A stretch of 64,000 nucleotides of DNA. It comes from Gloeothece verrucosa PCC 7822 (GTDB taxonomy: Bacteria > Cyanobacteriota > Cyanobacteriia > Cyanobacteriales > Microcystaceae). Made by a program: the position numbers and the translations under genes. This document shows positions 33,598 through 42,957 of the stretch, piece after piece. The first letter of the stretch is position 1; each line of letters starts with the position of its first letter. The notes beneath the pieces were generated by a model. The model was not told the origin of the DNA and did not search any database. It worked only from the letters and a program-made list of their open reading frames with translations. The stretch is taken from contig NC_014533.1 of the NCBI RefSeq assembly GCF_000147335.1, forward strand, positions 124,001 through 188,000, in the 5' to 3' direction.

Positions 33598-34965
33598 TTA
33601 TGATAGTTGTTGTCGCGCTTTAAACAAAACTACAAATATTATTGCTGTAGCTATTCCGCCTTGGGTGGATGGTTCAACAACACCCTCTGCTTGAAAACTA
33701 GCTTTATAAATACCTTGAGAGCCATCAGTAAAAGCCGCCAAAAATACTAAAGAATTTTTACTTAACCCCCGATTGGAAGTATTAAAAAAGTTTGAAGCAA
33801 AATCTAAAGAAGATAAAGTTTTTCCGTCAAGAGACTGGTTAAGGTCAATTATTTTATAAAGTAATCCATTAAAACCAACATAAATACCTTGTTGCGCTTG
33901 ATTCCCTTTTCCCCAAAAAGCGACAATATTTTCATCAAAAGCAGGATTTCCAAAATTGATAAAATTTCCAATCCCATTAGGAATAAAAGTATTAGTATCA
34001 GCCACAACGCTCAAAAAATTAGAATTAGTGCCCAGATAAATACCTTCTTGAGCATTAATGCCTCTACCTCTAAAAGCTACAGTTTGCTCATCCAACGCAG
34101 GAGCGCCGAACTCTGTAAAATTCTCTACCCCTTTAGGGATAAAAGTATTAGTATCTACTACAACACTAAGAGATGTGGGACTTGTGCCTATATAAATACC
34201 TCCTTTTTCCTCCTCACTCTCTAAAAAACCATTAAAAGCAACGGTTTCTCCTTCTAAAGATGGATTAAACAGCCCCGCAAAAGTTTTGCTATTATTAGAA
34301 GGAACGAGAGTTTTATTATCTGCAATTAAGCTTAGAGAATTAGAGTCAGTTCTTCGGTATAAACCTCTGTTGACCGTTGCATCCTCACCCCAAAATGCTA
34401 CTGTTTCCTGGTCTATATCTGGATTACTAAAAGAAAAAGTGGTAAAATTTGATAAATTAGTGGGATTTTGGGTTGTTTTATTGGCTATTAATGTTACAAC
34501 TCCAGAAGCTGTGCCAGTATAGATTCCGTTTCCAGTTTGTCCATAGCCGTTAAACACTACCTTATTACCACTTAAACCTAAAGCCCCAACATTATAACCT
34601 TGAGACAAAAAGCCTAAACCAAAGCCTGTAAATTTATTAGTTTGATAGGGAATAACAGTATTAGTATCCACTACAGGCTCGAGCAATTGCGAACTGGTAC
34701 TGATGTATATACCGTGACTGTTGTTTCCAGAGCCAATAAAAGCGACGGTGTTATCGTCCAAAACGGCTGACCCCGCTCCAAAACTGCTAAAATTTTCATT
34801 GGTACCGGGGATAGAAGTATTGGTGTCAGCTATTTTAGTGAAGCTGACTGTAAACCCTTGAGCGGCTGGAATTATGAAAAAACTTAGCGGTAGACTTAGA
34901 GCTAAAGTTTTCATCAGCCTGTTGTTAGTTAATTTTGGCAATAATTTGTCAACAGATTGAGTCAT
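33598..34965 (-). CDS. Exported repeat protein with C-terminal sorting-like tail
   Basis: 455 residues from the ATG at 34965 (a GTG 9 bases upstream is possible). A signal peptide with hydrophobic core (LALSLPLSFFIIPAAQG) is followed by about six repeats of 55-65 residues, each with VADTNTFIPxG...F..FGxPAxDExxVAFxGxG..xGIYxGT. This suggests a beta-propeller-like fold. The C-terminus has VVEPST, a hydrophobic stretch and a basic end, close to a PEP-CTERM signal with EPS in place of PEP. Function is unknown. It is only 36 bases upstream of the VirB5-like gene on the same strand and may share its transcript. Confidence 0.8.
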   Translation of the reverse strand: MTQSVDKLLPKLTNNRLMKTLALSLPLSFFIIPAAQGFTVSFTKIADTNTSIPGTNENFSSFGAGSAVLDDNTVAFIGSGNNSHGIYISTSSQLLEPVVDTNTVIPYQTNKFTGFGLGFLSQGYNVGALGLSGNKVVFNGYGQTGNGIYTGTASGVVTLIANKTTQNPTNLSNFTTFSFSNPDIDQETVAFWGEDATVNRGLYRRTDSNSLSLIADNKTLVPSNNSKTFAGLFNPSLEGETVAFNGFLESEEEKGGIYIGTSPTSLSVVVDTNTFIPKGVENFTEFGAPALDEQTVAFRGRGINAQEGIYLGTNSNFLSVVADTNTFIPNGIGNFINFGNPAFDENIVAFWGKGNQAQQGIYVGFNGLLYKIIDLNQSLDGKTLSSLDFASNFFNTSNRGLSKNSLVFLAAFTDGSQGIYKASFQAEGVVEPSTQGGIATAIIFVVLFKARQQLS

Positions 34966-35031
34966 TTTGATCACTTTTTAGCTTGTTTATTTTATTTAAT
35001 TTGAAAAAATCAAAATTTTCTCAAAACGGGT

Positions 35032-35985
35032 TTAATAAAGCGTCAATTTTTCAACTGATATTTTTTTAATAGATTTTAATTTGCCCGTTTTTAAATTGAC
35101 TTCAAACACAGCATTACTTTTTTGGATAGGGTCGGTAGCAAGGGCATACAATAAACCCGATTTAGAAAAAGATAAACTTTTTAGGTCATTAAGAAGAGGT
35201 TGATTGTCGAATCCTAATGGAATTAACTGCCGAATTATCACTTTACCAGTAATTGGAGATATATCTTTAAAATTAAAATAAATTATCACAGGAATTCCTT
35301 CTGGGCCTGTTTCGGTTGCAAAAATATCTCCATTGGGGGATTGACATAGATTAGCATATCGATGGTTAAGCCGCAAAGGGGGAAGAAATAATGTATCTTC
35401 AGAAATAAATTTTTGTTGGATCGGATCAAATAATTTAAAAGAAAAAGGCGGAGTACCGCGATTTCCTACTAAAAACACAAGTTGATTATTAGGGACACTA
35501 ACTAAACTTTCAACAGTCTGATTAGGATTGTCTAAGCCGTCGATTTTTATGGCTTCGATTTTAAGTTTATCAATTTTCCCCGTTCCAAAAATAATTTGAT
35601 TGACATGGCCGGTTTTGGATTGAGAAACTGCCGCAATGGCAATAGAGCCATCGGCAAGAGTATTGATGGTTGAAATTCGGTAATTATCAGGGAGAAAAAA
35701 GGCTTGATTTTTTTTCTTTACAGGTTTGGTATTTTTGACTTTAACAGAATTCACTTTAATCTTAACAGGAACTTGTTGGGCCGTTAGGTCAGTTTGTACT
35801 AACTCTAATGGCGGAGTATTGTTTTCCAGGTCTTGTAACTGAGAGGTATCAAGAAGGTTGACACCATAAACTAATTCTTGTGCAGTTGCGCTCAATACTT
35901 TAGCAGAAAATTGGCTTAAAAGAGTGGTAGTAAAACTACCCGCCGCTATTTGTCCGAATTGTCGACGTTTTATTTTTTTAGCCAT
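35032..35985 (-). CDS. Uncharacterised exported protein with Tat-like signal
   Basis: 317 residues. KKIKRRQFGQIAAGSF near the N-terminus is a twin-arginine-type signal (RRQFGQ), ending about residue 35. The mature part is beta-rich with repeating strands (STINTLADGSIAIAAVS, SPNGDIFATETGPEGIPVII, FSKSGLLYALATDPI), suggesting a small propeller or lactonase-like fold, but no catalytic residues can be named. It lies between the DUF4082 protein and the repeat protein with gaps of 66-68 bases, all on the minus strand. Confidence 0.7.
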   Translation of the reverse strand: MAKKIKRRQFGQIAAGSFTTTLLSQFSAKVLSATAQELVYGVNLLDTSQLQDLENNTPPLELVQTDLTAQQVPVKIKVNSVKVKNTKPVKKKNQAFFLPDNYRISTINTLADGSIAIAAVSQSKTGHVNQIIFGTGKIDKLKIEAIKIDGLDNPNQTVESLVSVPNNQLVFLVGNRGTPPFSFKLFDPIQQKFISEDTLFLPPLRLNHRYANLCQSPNGDIFATETGPEGIPVIIYFNFKDISPITGKVIIRQLIPLGFDNQPLLNDLKSLSFSKSGLLYALATDPIQKSNAVFEVNLKTGKLKSIKKISVEKLTLY

Positions 35986-36053
35986 GATTATATCCCTTTT
36001 TTGTCACTCTCCGAATTCAAAAAGTCATAAATTAGTTAGTTTAGTCAAATTTG

Positions 36054-39000
36054 TTAAGGAACAATAATGTTCGGGGCAGGAGCTAAAGGTCTAACTCCCA
36101 TATCCGCCAGAATATTAACGGTCATTTGTTTAATGCGAACGTCTTCCCGCACGGGGTTAACATCATCACTATCTAGTCCCCATGCCCACTGAATCGTTCC
36201 ACTCGCAAAAACTTTAGCTCCACTAGAAGCCGTGTAGCGAACTGAGTTGGCTAGATTAAAATTTTGATTAGCGGGAAGGGCTTGTTCTCCTGGGGGTTCG
36301 TCGTAAGTGGGTAAAAGATTAGAGGGCACAACATTAGATTGAGAGAGAATAACAAGGCCTGGAGGGCTAGACCCATTATTGACGACAAAATCCCATTCAT
36401 AACCCACCAACAAAGTAAGCTGATCCCCATTGGATAAACCTGTGTTGGCATAATAAGGATCTGTACTATTGGTGATTATCATATTGTATCCACCGTAGAT
36501 ACTGGTGGTATCGCTACCATACATAACCCCTAAAAGAGCGTTTTCGGGTCGGTTGTTTTGGAAACTACGGAATTTATTTGTTGCTGCTGTTGCACCTTGT
36601 TGCTGGATGATGGGATCTAATGACCAATCTGATTTATAACAAGCCATCACTCGATTAGGTCGAATTGGCCCAGCCGCCACAGTGGAATTTTCAAATCTTA
36701 CTCGCCAATAGCAGGTATTAGCTGAGAAAAAGCCTAAATTAATCCCTGCATTTCGTGCCGCTTCAATATTATCTCTCATTTGAGATGACCAGTATTCATC
36801 ATGTCCAACTGATAGAAATACTTTATGATTGAGCAATAGTTGGGGATTATTATGAACATCCATGCTACTGACGTAGGTCACATCATAGCCTTGAGATTCC
36901 AGCCAGCGCACCATATTATATTCCCATCGCAGCATTGTATCAGCCTCGTAGGATTGTTGATAGGTCGCTTGGGAAAAAGGACGGTCATAAGAAACTTTAA
37001 AAGCTCGCTGACCGTTAATGCTGTTAAATGAGTACAAGCTATATCCGCCTGTGGTGCTATAAGCCAAAATAGTAGAAACACTACTTTGAAATAAAATATC
37101 GGCTGTGCTGCTATCATTACGAACGGTAAACCAGATGTGAGCAACTTTTCCACTGGTTTGGTCCGTCAATTTAGCTACATAAAGCCCGCTTGTCCAATTA
37201 TTACCGATTTGTAAAACATAAGAAGTTGTCCAGTTACATTCGATTAAACGAGTATTAGGGTCTAGAGTACAGGCGGGTTGCGTTGTGCCATTGAGTAATC
37301 CGCTTGTGGCCATCAGCCGACCTCCTGTGCCTCCATAGTAACCCAATCGATATACATCAATGACAAACTGTCCAGATTGGGCTAGAGAAACTTTAATATC
37401 AAGAGATTCCCCGCGATTAACACTGGTTGCTGAAGCATAACCGGCTATCTCATCAGTGCCTCGATTGACCAGTTTCCAACCTGTGGAGCCGGGGTTTTGA
37501 TTTTCTAAATAAATTGCATTAGGATTTGCCGGAATTGCTGTAGCGAAAAAGTAAGTAGAGCCAATACCTTCTACTGTGGCTTTAACGACGACTCCTCCAG
37601 GTGCAGTGGGGACTGCTCCCAAGGTTAACATTGTGCTTGCTTGACCGAACCCATCTGTTACCATACTCGTAGCAGAAAGCACTCCTCCTCCATTGGTAAT
37701 TTCAAAATTCACGGTCAGCCCGGGCTGTGGATTGTTTTGAGGATTTAATACTTGCACAACGAGAGGATTGGGCAGAGTTGCACCTGTTGAACCATTTTGA
37801 TTGTCTCCAGAAGTTTTGATTAGTCGATTGCTGACAGCAAAGACAATATCACGGTAATAGTTAGTATTTTGATAAGAACTGGTGGGAAAAGAATTAGGAT
37901 TAATATTATATACGCCGTTATTATTATCTGCCACTGAGCTAAGATCGGCGTTGATTATGGGATTAGCCAGTTCATTGTTAGTAGCCACATAATAGGCATT
38001 TCCATTGACAGAAACAACGTAATTGGTATTCGATTGAATGTTTAAAGGTGTTTCTAAGGCTTGATATTGCCAGCCTGATGCTGTCTCATTGGTAAAAGTC
38101 ACGCTTGCCAAAAGTGTGCCCGTTGCTGTCCAAATCTTGCCTATATGAGTACCAGTTTCGCTGGCGGCTTTCCAATAACGAATAGCAATAAGCTGCCCGG
38201 CGCTTGCGCTACGAAATTTCATTCCTAATTCATAGGGAACACCATCAGTAAAATTTTGGAGGTTAGGGACTTGAGTAGTTAAGATGGTTAGATTGTTTGT
38301 CGAGTGGGTAGCCGTAGCCGAAAAAGTAACGCTTCCAATTCCGTCAGCACTCGCTTCTACTGTATTGGTCACATTTCCTATTGCCCCTGGGACTACTCCC
38401 AAGGTTAAAATAATACCGGCCAATCCATTAATATCAGTAACTGCGCTAGTTGGCGAAACTGAACCCCCGCCACTTGTAACCGCAAAATTCACTGTAACTC
38501 CAGATAGGGGAGTACCAGCACCATCTTTAATTTGAACTACTAAAGGAGCCGATAAAACACTTCCGGCTGCACCAGTTTGATTATTACCACTATTGTTAGT
38601 AATCGTCGGCAGAGCAGCAGTAACAAAATTAATATCACGAAAATAGTTGCTATTGCGATAAGAGTTTGTAGGAAAAGCACCAGCACTTCCAAACACCCCA
38701 TTATTGCCATCTGCTACTGAGCTAAGATTTCCATTAGTAATGGGGTTAGCTAGTTGGTCATAAGCATAGACATAATAAGCATTACAGTTGACTGAAACTG
38801 TATAAATTGTGTTAGCTTGAATGTTGATGGGTGTGCTTAGAACCTGCTCCTGCCAGCCTGAACCCGTTTCGTTAGCGAAGGTGACACTGCCTAAAAGTTG
38901 TCCTGTCTCTGACCAGATTTTACCAGTATGAGATCCCGTTTCACTATTGGCTTTCCAATAGCGGATAGCGTTGATTTGTCCAGTCTGACTACTGATAAAT

Positions 39001-39077
39001 TTCATTCCTAATTCGTAAGAAATATTGTCAGTAAATTCGGGATTAGAAGGAGTTTGGTTTATAAAAATGTTAGTCAT
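36054..39077 (-). CDS. DUF4082 / Ig-like / N,N-dimethylformamidase-like modular protein
   Basis: 1007 residues from the ATG at 39077 (the frame is open 32 codons further upstream, but that part is low-complexity). Order of modules: DUF4082 (about 1-145, YELGMKFISSQTGQINAIRY), an Ig-like Big_1 domain (about 160-260), a second DUF4082 (about 265-410, FRSASAGQLIAIRYWKA), a second Big_1 (about 420-515) and a C-terminal domain (about 520-1007). That last domain has VGHDEYWS and NTCYWRVRFE and resembles the N,N-dimethylformamidase large-subunit family. No signal peptide is visible. Enzymatic activity is unproven; a large surface or extracellular protein is likely. Confidence 0.8.
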   Translation of the reverse strand: MTNIFINQTPSNPEFTDNISYELGMKFISSQTGQINAIRYWKANSETGSHTGKIWSETGQLLGSVTFANETGSGWQEQVLSTPINIQANTIYTVSVNCNAYYVYAYDQLANPITNGNLSSVADGNNGVFGSAGAFPTNSYRNSNYFRDINFVTAALPTITNNSGNNQTGAAGSVLSAPLVVQIKDGAGTPLSGVTVNFAVTSGGGSVSPTSAVTDINGLAGIILTLGVVPGAIGNVTNTVEASADGIGSVTFSATATHSTNNLTILTTQVPNLQNFTDGVPYELGMKFRSASAGQLIAIRYWKAASETGTHIGKIWTATGTLLASVTFTNETASGWQYQALETPLNIQSNTNYVVSVNGNAYYVATNNELANPIINADLSSVADNNNGVYNINPNSFPTSSYQNTNYYRDIVFAVSNRLIKTSGDNQNGSTGATLPNPLVVQVLNPQNNPQPGLTVNFEITNGGGVLSATSMVTDGFGQASTMLTLGAVPTAPGGVVVKATVEGIGSTYFFATAIPANPNAIYLENQNPGSTGWKLVNRGTDEIAGYASATSVNRGESLDIKVSLAQSGQFVIDVYRLGYYGGTGGRLMATSGLLNGTTQPACTLDPNTRLIECNWTTSYVLQIGNNWTSGLYVAKLTDQTSGKVAHIWFTVRNDSSTADILFQSSVSTILAYSTTGGYSLYSFNSINGQRAFKVSYDRPFSQATYQQSYEADTMLRWEYNMVRWLESQGYDVTYVSSMDVHNNPQLLLNHKVFLSVGHDEYWSSQMRDNIEAARNAGINLGFFSANTCYWRVRFENSTVAAGPIRPNRVMACYKSDWSLDPIIQQQGATAATNKFRSFQNNRPENALLGVMYGSDTTSIYGGYNMIITNSTDPYYANTGLSNGDQLTLLVGYEWDFVVNNGSSPPGLVILSQSNVVPSNLLPTYDEPPGEQALPANQNFNLANSVRYTASSGAKVFASGTIQWAWGLDSDDVNPVREDVRIKQMTVNILADMGVRPLAPAPNIIVP

Positions 39078-39273
39078 ACTTTTTTGATTAGAAAAATATG
39101 AGAAAAATTCAAATTTGTTTTTATAGCAATTCGCATTTGAGTGAGATACAGAGTGGCTAGTTTTAGGGAACAAGAAACAGGGAACAAATTTTGTCTGTCC
39201 CTTATGAGCTTGGAAATTGTTATATTTTATTCAAAAAAATTTTGTTGACTCTTTATTAAAAATTTGCACAATT

Positions 39274-39318
39274 TTAGGAGTTACGCACTGTAACGAAGGT
39301 TTTTAATCGTTTAGCCAT
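39274..39318 (-). pseudogene. Start of the small divergent frame, cut by repeat
   Basis: ATG at 39318 begins M-A-K-R-L as in the small frame of copy 1 (22736 downwards), then runs into a family 2 repeat end that supplies a TAA at 39274. Only about 5 codons are shared, so this may be conserved upstream sequence rather than a truncated gene. Confidence 0.3.
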
Positions 39319-39392
39319 TTACCATTATTTAAAAAGTACAGATAACTTAACTACAAAAGTCATATTTATGATGCGTTTTTAACACATTATTC

Positions 39393-39507
39393 TTAAAACT
39401 TACGCACCATAACCCAATTTTATGGGTTTGAGATTCTTCGCGATCCTCCGCAAGGCTCGCTTGGGACATAAAATCGTTGTTTTTAATCGAGAGTGCGTAA
39501 CTCCTAA
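39393..39507. mobile_element. Family 2 MITE-like element inside cassette copy 2
   Basis: About 115 bases with ends TTAAAACTTACGCACCAT and AGAGTGCGTAACTCCTAA, and interior TTGAGATTCTTCGCGATCCT. It is absent at the same place in copy 1, so it inserted after the duplication or was lost from copy 1. A second, single family 2 end lies at 39274-39300. Confidence 0.7.
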
Positions 39508-39900
39508 CATCGTAAATAAAACAATATTTAGGCACCACTATTGATGGATTACTATAGTATTTACAAATACTATTATCCTTCTGTCTTAGAACCTATAATT
39601 TCACTCAATGGCGTCTATCTCATAGGAGTCTCAGTAGCTTAAATTTTACGGCTACTGCTTATTAATATTTAATTATGTATTTTTACATTTTTGTTTAAAA
39701 TACAATATCAGAAAAAAAAATAAAAGTCAAGAGTTTATCGTAAGAAACCCAAAAATTGAAAATTTTTAAAGTTTTTGTAAAGCTTGCCTGCTTGATTGTA
39801 AAGATTTTATGAAACTGCTTGACAATGAGGCTATTTACTTCTAGTTATGTTACTGTATATCTTTAATTAATGTTGTATTCTTTAGAGACTAAAAAGACCA

Positions 39901-40341
39901 ATGCCCCACAAAAGAAGCCGAAAAAAAAATAGCCAAAAATTTTATTGTCCCTATTGCGATAAAAGACTTTGGAGGGTTGGTAGCCCTAAATACCATCTTT
40001 TTCATCAAGGAAAAGAAAATATACAAAAAAATTTGAAGCTGACTCATAAAAAAGCTAGTTTTTTAGCTTCACAGCAATCTGTTGTAGTTAACGATAATAT
40101 TTGGTTAGAAGAGTTTTTTTGTGAAAAGGATGGCAAAATTTGGTTTTATGTAGAGCGAACCGAGAAAGGGAGCTTAACAGTTAAGTTAGCCACCCGCGAA
40201 CATTGGAAAAATACCACTAGAACAATTGATACTGAACGTCCTAGTAATACCGCTAGTGAATATAGTTATAAAATGAGCCGCCAAGCTGATCCGGCTTTAA
40301 TTAACAAATATAAAAAACCTACATTAGGAGTTACCCATTAA
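39901..40341 (+). CDS. Uncharacterised zinc-ribbon-like protein, copy 2
   Basis: 146 residues, same length as copy 1. YCPYCDKRLWRVGSPKY and FFCEKDGKIWFYVER are unchanged. Substitutions cluster in the basic N-terminus and the polar tail, while the central 60-115 region is nearly invariant, so both copies seem to be under selection. Function is unknown; the CxxC...C pattern could bind zinc. Confidence 0.75.
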   Translation: MPHKRSRKKNSQKFYCPYCDKRLWRVGSPKYHLFHQGKENIQKNLKLTHKKASFLASQQSVVVNDNIWLEEFFCEKDGKIWFYVERTEKGSLTVKLATREHWKNTTRTIDTERPSNTASEYSYKMSRQADPALINKYKKPTLGVTH

Positions 40342-40481
40342 CAGAAAAATTTACTTAAGCGACTAATACTAAGTCTGGCTGTCACAGGCTACTTATCCTC
40401 GTTGCTCAAAAAGCTTATAAATTCTAGCTTGCGCGGGCATAATACTTTATAAGTGGGTTTTGGCAATCGGATTTAGTATAA

Positions 40482-40619
40482 ATTCTTCGCCAATCTATTG
40501 AAGATAAACGCCGAAATGCAGAGCGGCTTAAAGGTTCTAATTTTGATCAAATAAAACTTTGGGTTGATATTTTTCTCGTCAAAAAAAGCGATTGGCACTG
40601 CCGTAAAAATTTCCCATGA
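40482..40619 (+). pseudogene. Coding-like remnant in cassette copy 2
   Basis: An open stretch of 45 codons with no ATG start reads ILRQSIEDKRRNAERLKGSN followed by a hydrophobic LWVDIFLV and then KKSDWH. It has normal amino-acid composition. Copy 1 keeps only a short frayed match near 23839. It looks like the remains of a third gene of the original cassette; no family could be named. Confidence 0.35.
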
Positions 40620-40635
40620 TTTGATCTAAAAATCA

Positions 40636-40683
40636 CGAGGAATCTCAAACCCTTGTGATTTGGTTATAGTGCGTAAGCTCTAA
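40636..40683. repeat. Family 2 end fragment
   Basis: GAATCTCAAACCCTTGTGAT then ATAGTGCGTAAGCTCTAA, matching the right half of family 2. The left end is not seen. Confidence 0.5.
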
Positions 40684-41055
40684 ATTGGTCTAAGCATCGA
40701 GGTGATATTGGGTTATACTTGGCTAAGTTTGTTGACTTATAGAATTTGTTTCCAGCAATCGCTACGAAAAAGTCATATTATACATAGCTGCGCCGTTGTG
40801 TCAATGAGTAAGTCCTATGTACATAGGATTGATCCCTGCAAACCTTTTATTCTAAAAAATGTCATCTATCTTTAGATAGATTTATAATAACATTAAAAAG
40901 TAATATTTTTATATAAAATAAGTTAAACTTAAATAACTTAGTTTAACTGTTGATTTCTTTAAGCCAGTTAAAACTAAAAAACATTTTTAGGAATGGTTCC
41001 AACTGATTAACTGAGCATTTTTAATTAATTTATTAATAATTTAGACCAAAATCAA

Positions 41056-41394
41056 ATGAAGCAAGCTAAATCTATTTCTAAATCTAGCAAAAATTTAATC
41101 AGGGAAGTTGTTAGAGAAGCCAAGCAAAGACAACAAACCGGACAAGTTCCTTTTACTTATTATTATAAAAAATGCGAAAAGTTTATTGCTTCCTTTTTTT
41201 GTGCTGATGAAACAAATGAGTTTGTCCTTTTTTTTTGTGTAGATTTTCATGAACCAGCTTTGATATTAGAATTAATAGCAGAACATTGTTATGCTTCAAA
41301 TGAAGAATTTTTAGTATATCCTTTAACGACAAAAGCCTTTGAGCTTTATGAAACAGTGACACCCGAAAATTTTTTAATTGTAGAAATATCTTAA
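41056..41394 (+). CDS. Uncharacterised small acidic protein, copy 2
   Basis: 112 residues starting MKQAKSISKS. It shares AKQRQ, VPFTYYYKK, ILELIAEHCYA and the C-terminal VTPENFLIVEIS with copy 1; about 23 of 112 positions differ. There is no signal peptide or membrane helix. Conservation at the C-terminus up to the stop, and divergence right after it, suggest selection on the protein. Function is unknown. Confidence 0.7.
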   Translation: MKQAKSISKSSKNLIREVVREAKQRQQTGQVPFTYYYKKCEKFIASFFCADETNEFVLFFCVDFHEPALILELIAEHCYASNEEFLVYPLTTKAFELYETVTPENFLIVEIS

Positions 41395-42323
41395 TATAAG
41401 TATTAAGCACAATTAAACTAACAATCAAAAAAGATTGGCTCTTTCGGCATCGTGGGGAAAAATGTTCACAGAAATACAAAATAGTCTATGGAGGGTTATG
41501 GCACGGATCAAAAATTATCACTTTCTTATCAAAATCATCGCCGCGCCTAACCCACTCTACAATTGATAACCTTTTCTTATCACCGCAAGTAAGGGAGAGC
41601 CTGACTCTTGAGCTTTGTTATATTTTATTGTTAGTATTGATAAAAATATTTTTCCGCCAAATATAATTTCATAAAATAGCCGTGTTTTACAACTATCTTA
41701 AGATAGAGTTTATTTGTAAACAAAAACACAATCCTATAAATATTTAAAAAAAAAATCAATGTTATAAAAATAATAATAAATGCTTATAATAAAACTATTT
41801 CTTTTGTAGGATTTGTATGTTAGCTTAATTGGAGATAACGACAAGAAAAAATTCTAGTAATCATAACTCACCATGCTCAACTCAAAGACTAAAAACACTT
41901 TGAAAAGTTTCTAATTCATCCACCATTGCTTCTGTGAAGAAAAAAGTGATTGAATCAACCATCAATCACAACAGGAAAAAACCTTTTGCATTTTTCTGTG
42001 ATGATTTTATAATTTGTTCACTCTTGGTAGATCAGTAATAGATAAAAACAAATATACTTGTTCAAAAACTTTTGTTTTTGGGAATTGTGTAAGTATATTT
42101 CATAAATTTTGACCTAGCATTAATTTGCTATGAATCTTAAAGAAACGACGCCTAAGAGTGCATTTTCAAGATTCTGGATAAAAGGGATTATAGTCACTAA
42201 ATTAGTAAAAGAGAAAAACGTTAGAAAAGTAAGCTGTTGTACATTTAAGGAAGAGTCGAGGAGGGTGTTAGCATCCTTTTCCTCTCCTCCAAAACGAGTG
42301 TACAACTTTTATCGCATTCTCAT

Positions 42324-42518
42324 TTGAGCTATCATTATCCCACTTCTATTCAGATTTATTCTACTCTTAAAACAATCACCAAAGCGATAGGGCTTGGTGT
42401 TTTAGGACTTGGTTATCATCTCGGCATAGCCTTTCATCTTTCTCTTTGTCCCCTAGTTGCCTCTGCTATCGCTCAACTAGGTTTTCTCACTTACATGGAT
42501 TGTAACAAAAAACTCTAA
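42324..42518 (+). CDS. Doubtful small hydrophobic protein
   Basis: 64 codons from a TTG start with no clear ribosome site. Residues 20-58 are hydrophobic with two possible membrane helices (AIGLGVLGLGYHLGIAFHL and LCPLVASAIAQLGFLTYM). It could be a small membrane protein or a fragment of a decayed gene; no family recognised. Confidence 0.25.
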   Translation: MSYHYPTSIQIYSTLKTITKAIGLGVLGLGYHLGIAFHLSLCPLVASAIAQLGFLTYMDCNKKL

Positions 42519-42537
42519 TTCTTCAATTAATTTGAAC

Positions 42538-42669
42538 GTAAGTAGTCGGACATAAATAAAGTCCACTGTGTCAAGAATTGTAAAACGCCTACAACCCTTC
42601 TCCATTGCCCATTCCCCATTGCCCATTCCCTAAACTCGCAGTTAACTTTAATTTTGTCCAGGTACTTAT
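42538..42669. mobile_element. Family 1 MITE-like element, complete copy
   Basis: 132 bases from GTAAGTAGTCGGACATAAAT to TTTTGTCCAGGTACTTAT. The interior has TCAAGAATTGTAAAACG and a repeated CCATTGCCCATTCCC. It is in the same orientation as the copy at 51635. Confidence 0.75.
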
Positions 42670-42957
42670 CACCAATATACTGAATTTTTTGAACAGCCAA
42701 TAAATTCAGTTATCTTAGCTTGAGTTTTTCCATGTTATAAAAGTTAGAGGACTCAGTATTCTTCCTCTTATCTCTCCATTTTCTTCTTTTTTAGCGCAGA
42801 ACTTATGGTAAATTTTCCTTCTGCTCTAATGTTAAATCATTTTTGGCTGAGATCGTTTTTATGTGTTTTTGAGTTTGAGTTTTTGACTATACCAAATTAA
42901 ATGCACAACAGCTTCACTTAAATTACATCTTGGGAAAAAGCCATTTTAAAATGTAAA

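Larger units (their letters stand above)
40342..41055 (+). other. Gap between the two cassette genes, copy 2
   Basis: 714 bases containing a 45-codon coding-like remnant (40482-40619), a family 2 end (40636-40683) and shared promoter-side sequence (ATCTTTAGATAGATTTATAA near 40868). Nothing else recognisable. Confidence 0.4.
39304..41394 (+). repeat. Large direct repeat, copy 2 (two-gene cassette)
   Basis: About 2.09 kb equivalent to 22722-24490. It is longer because of an inserted family 2 element at 39393-39507, a partial one at 40636-40683 and other indels. It is in the same orientation as copy 1, with matching gene starts 16.8 kb apart. The region upstream of the first gene (39508-39900) keeps the same conserved blocks as copy 1. 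Confidence 0.85.
41395..42957. other. Long gene-poor gap before the polysaccharide locus
   Basis: 1563 bases. It contains a doubtful 64-codon frame (42324-42518), a complete family 1 element (42538-42669) and an inverted GTTGTACA/TGTACAAC pair (about 42235 and 42297). The rest is AT-rich and shows no credible gene. The promoter for the plus-strand polysaccharide operon should lie in 42670-42957. Confidence 0.45.

Noticed and set aside
41395-41640. Possible insertion-sequence remains after cassette copy 2
   Set aside because: Short frame fragments only; no transposase motif, terminal repeat or target duplication could be shown.
42120-42327. Overlapping 61- and 65-codon frames on opposite strands
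   Set aside because: Neither has a ribosome site or recognisable content; the region is likely non-coding.
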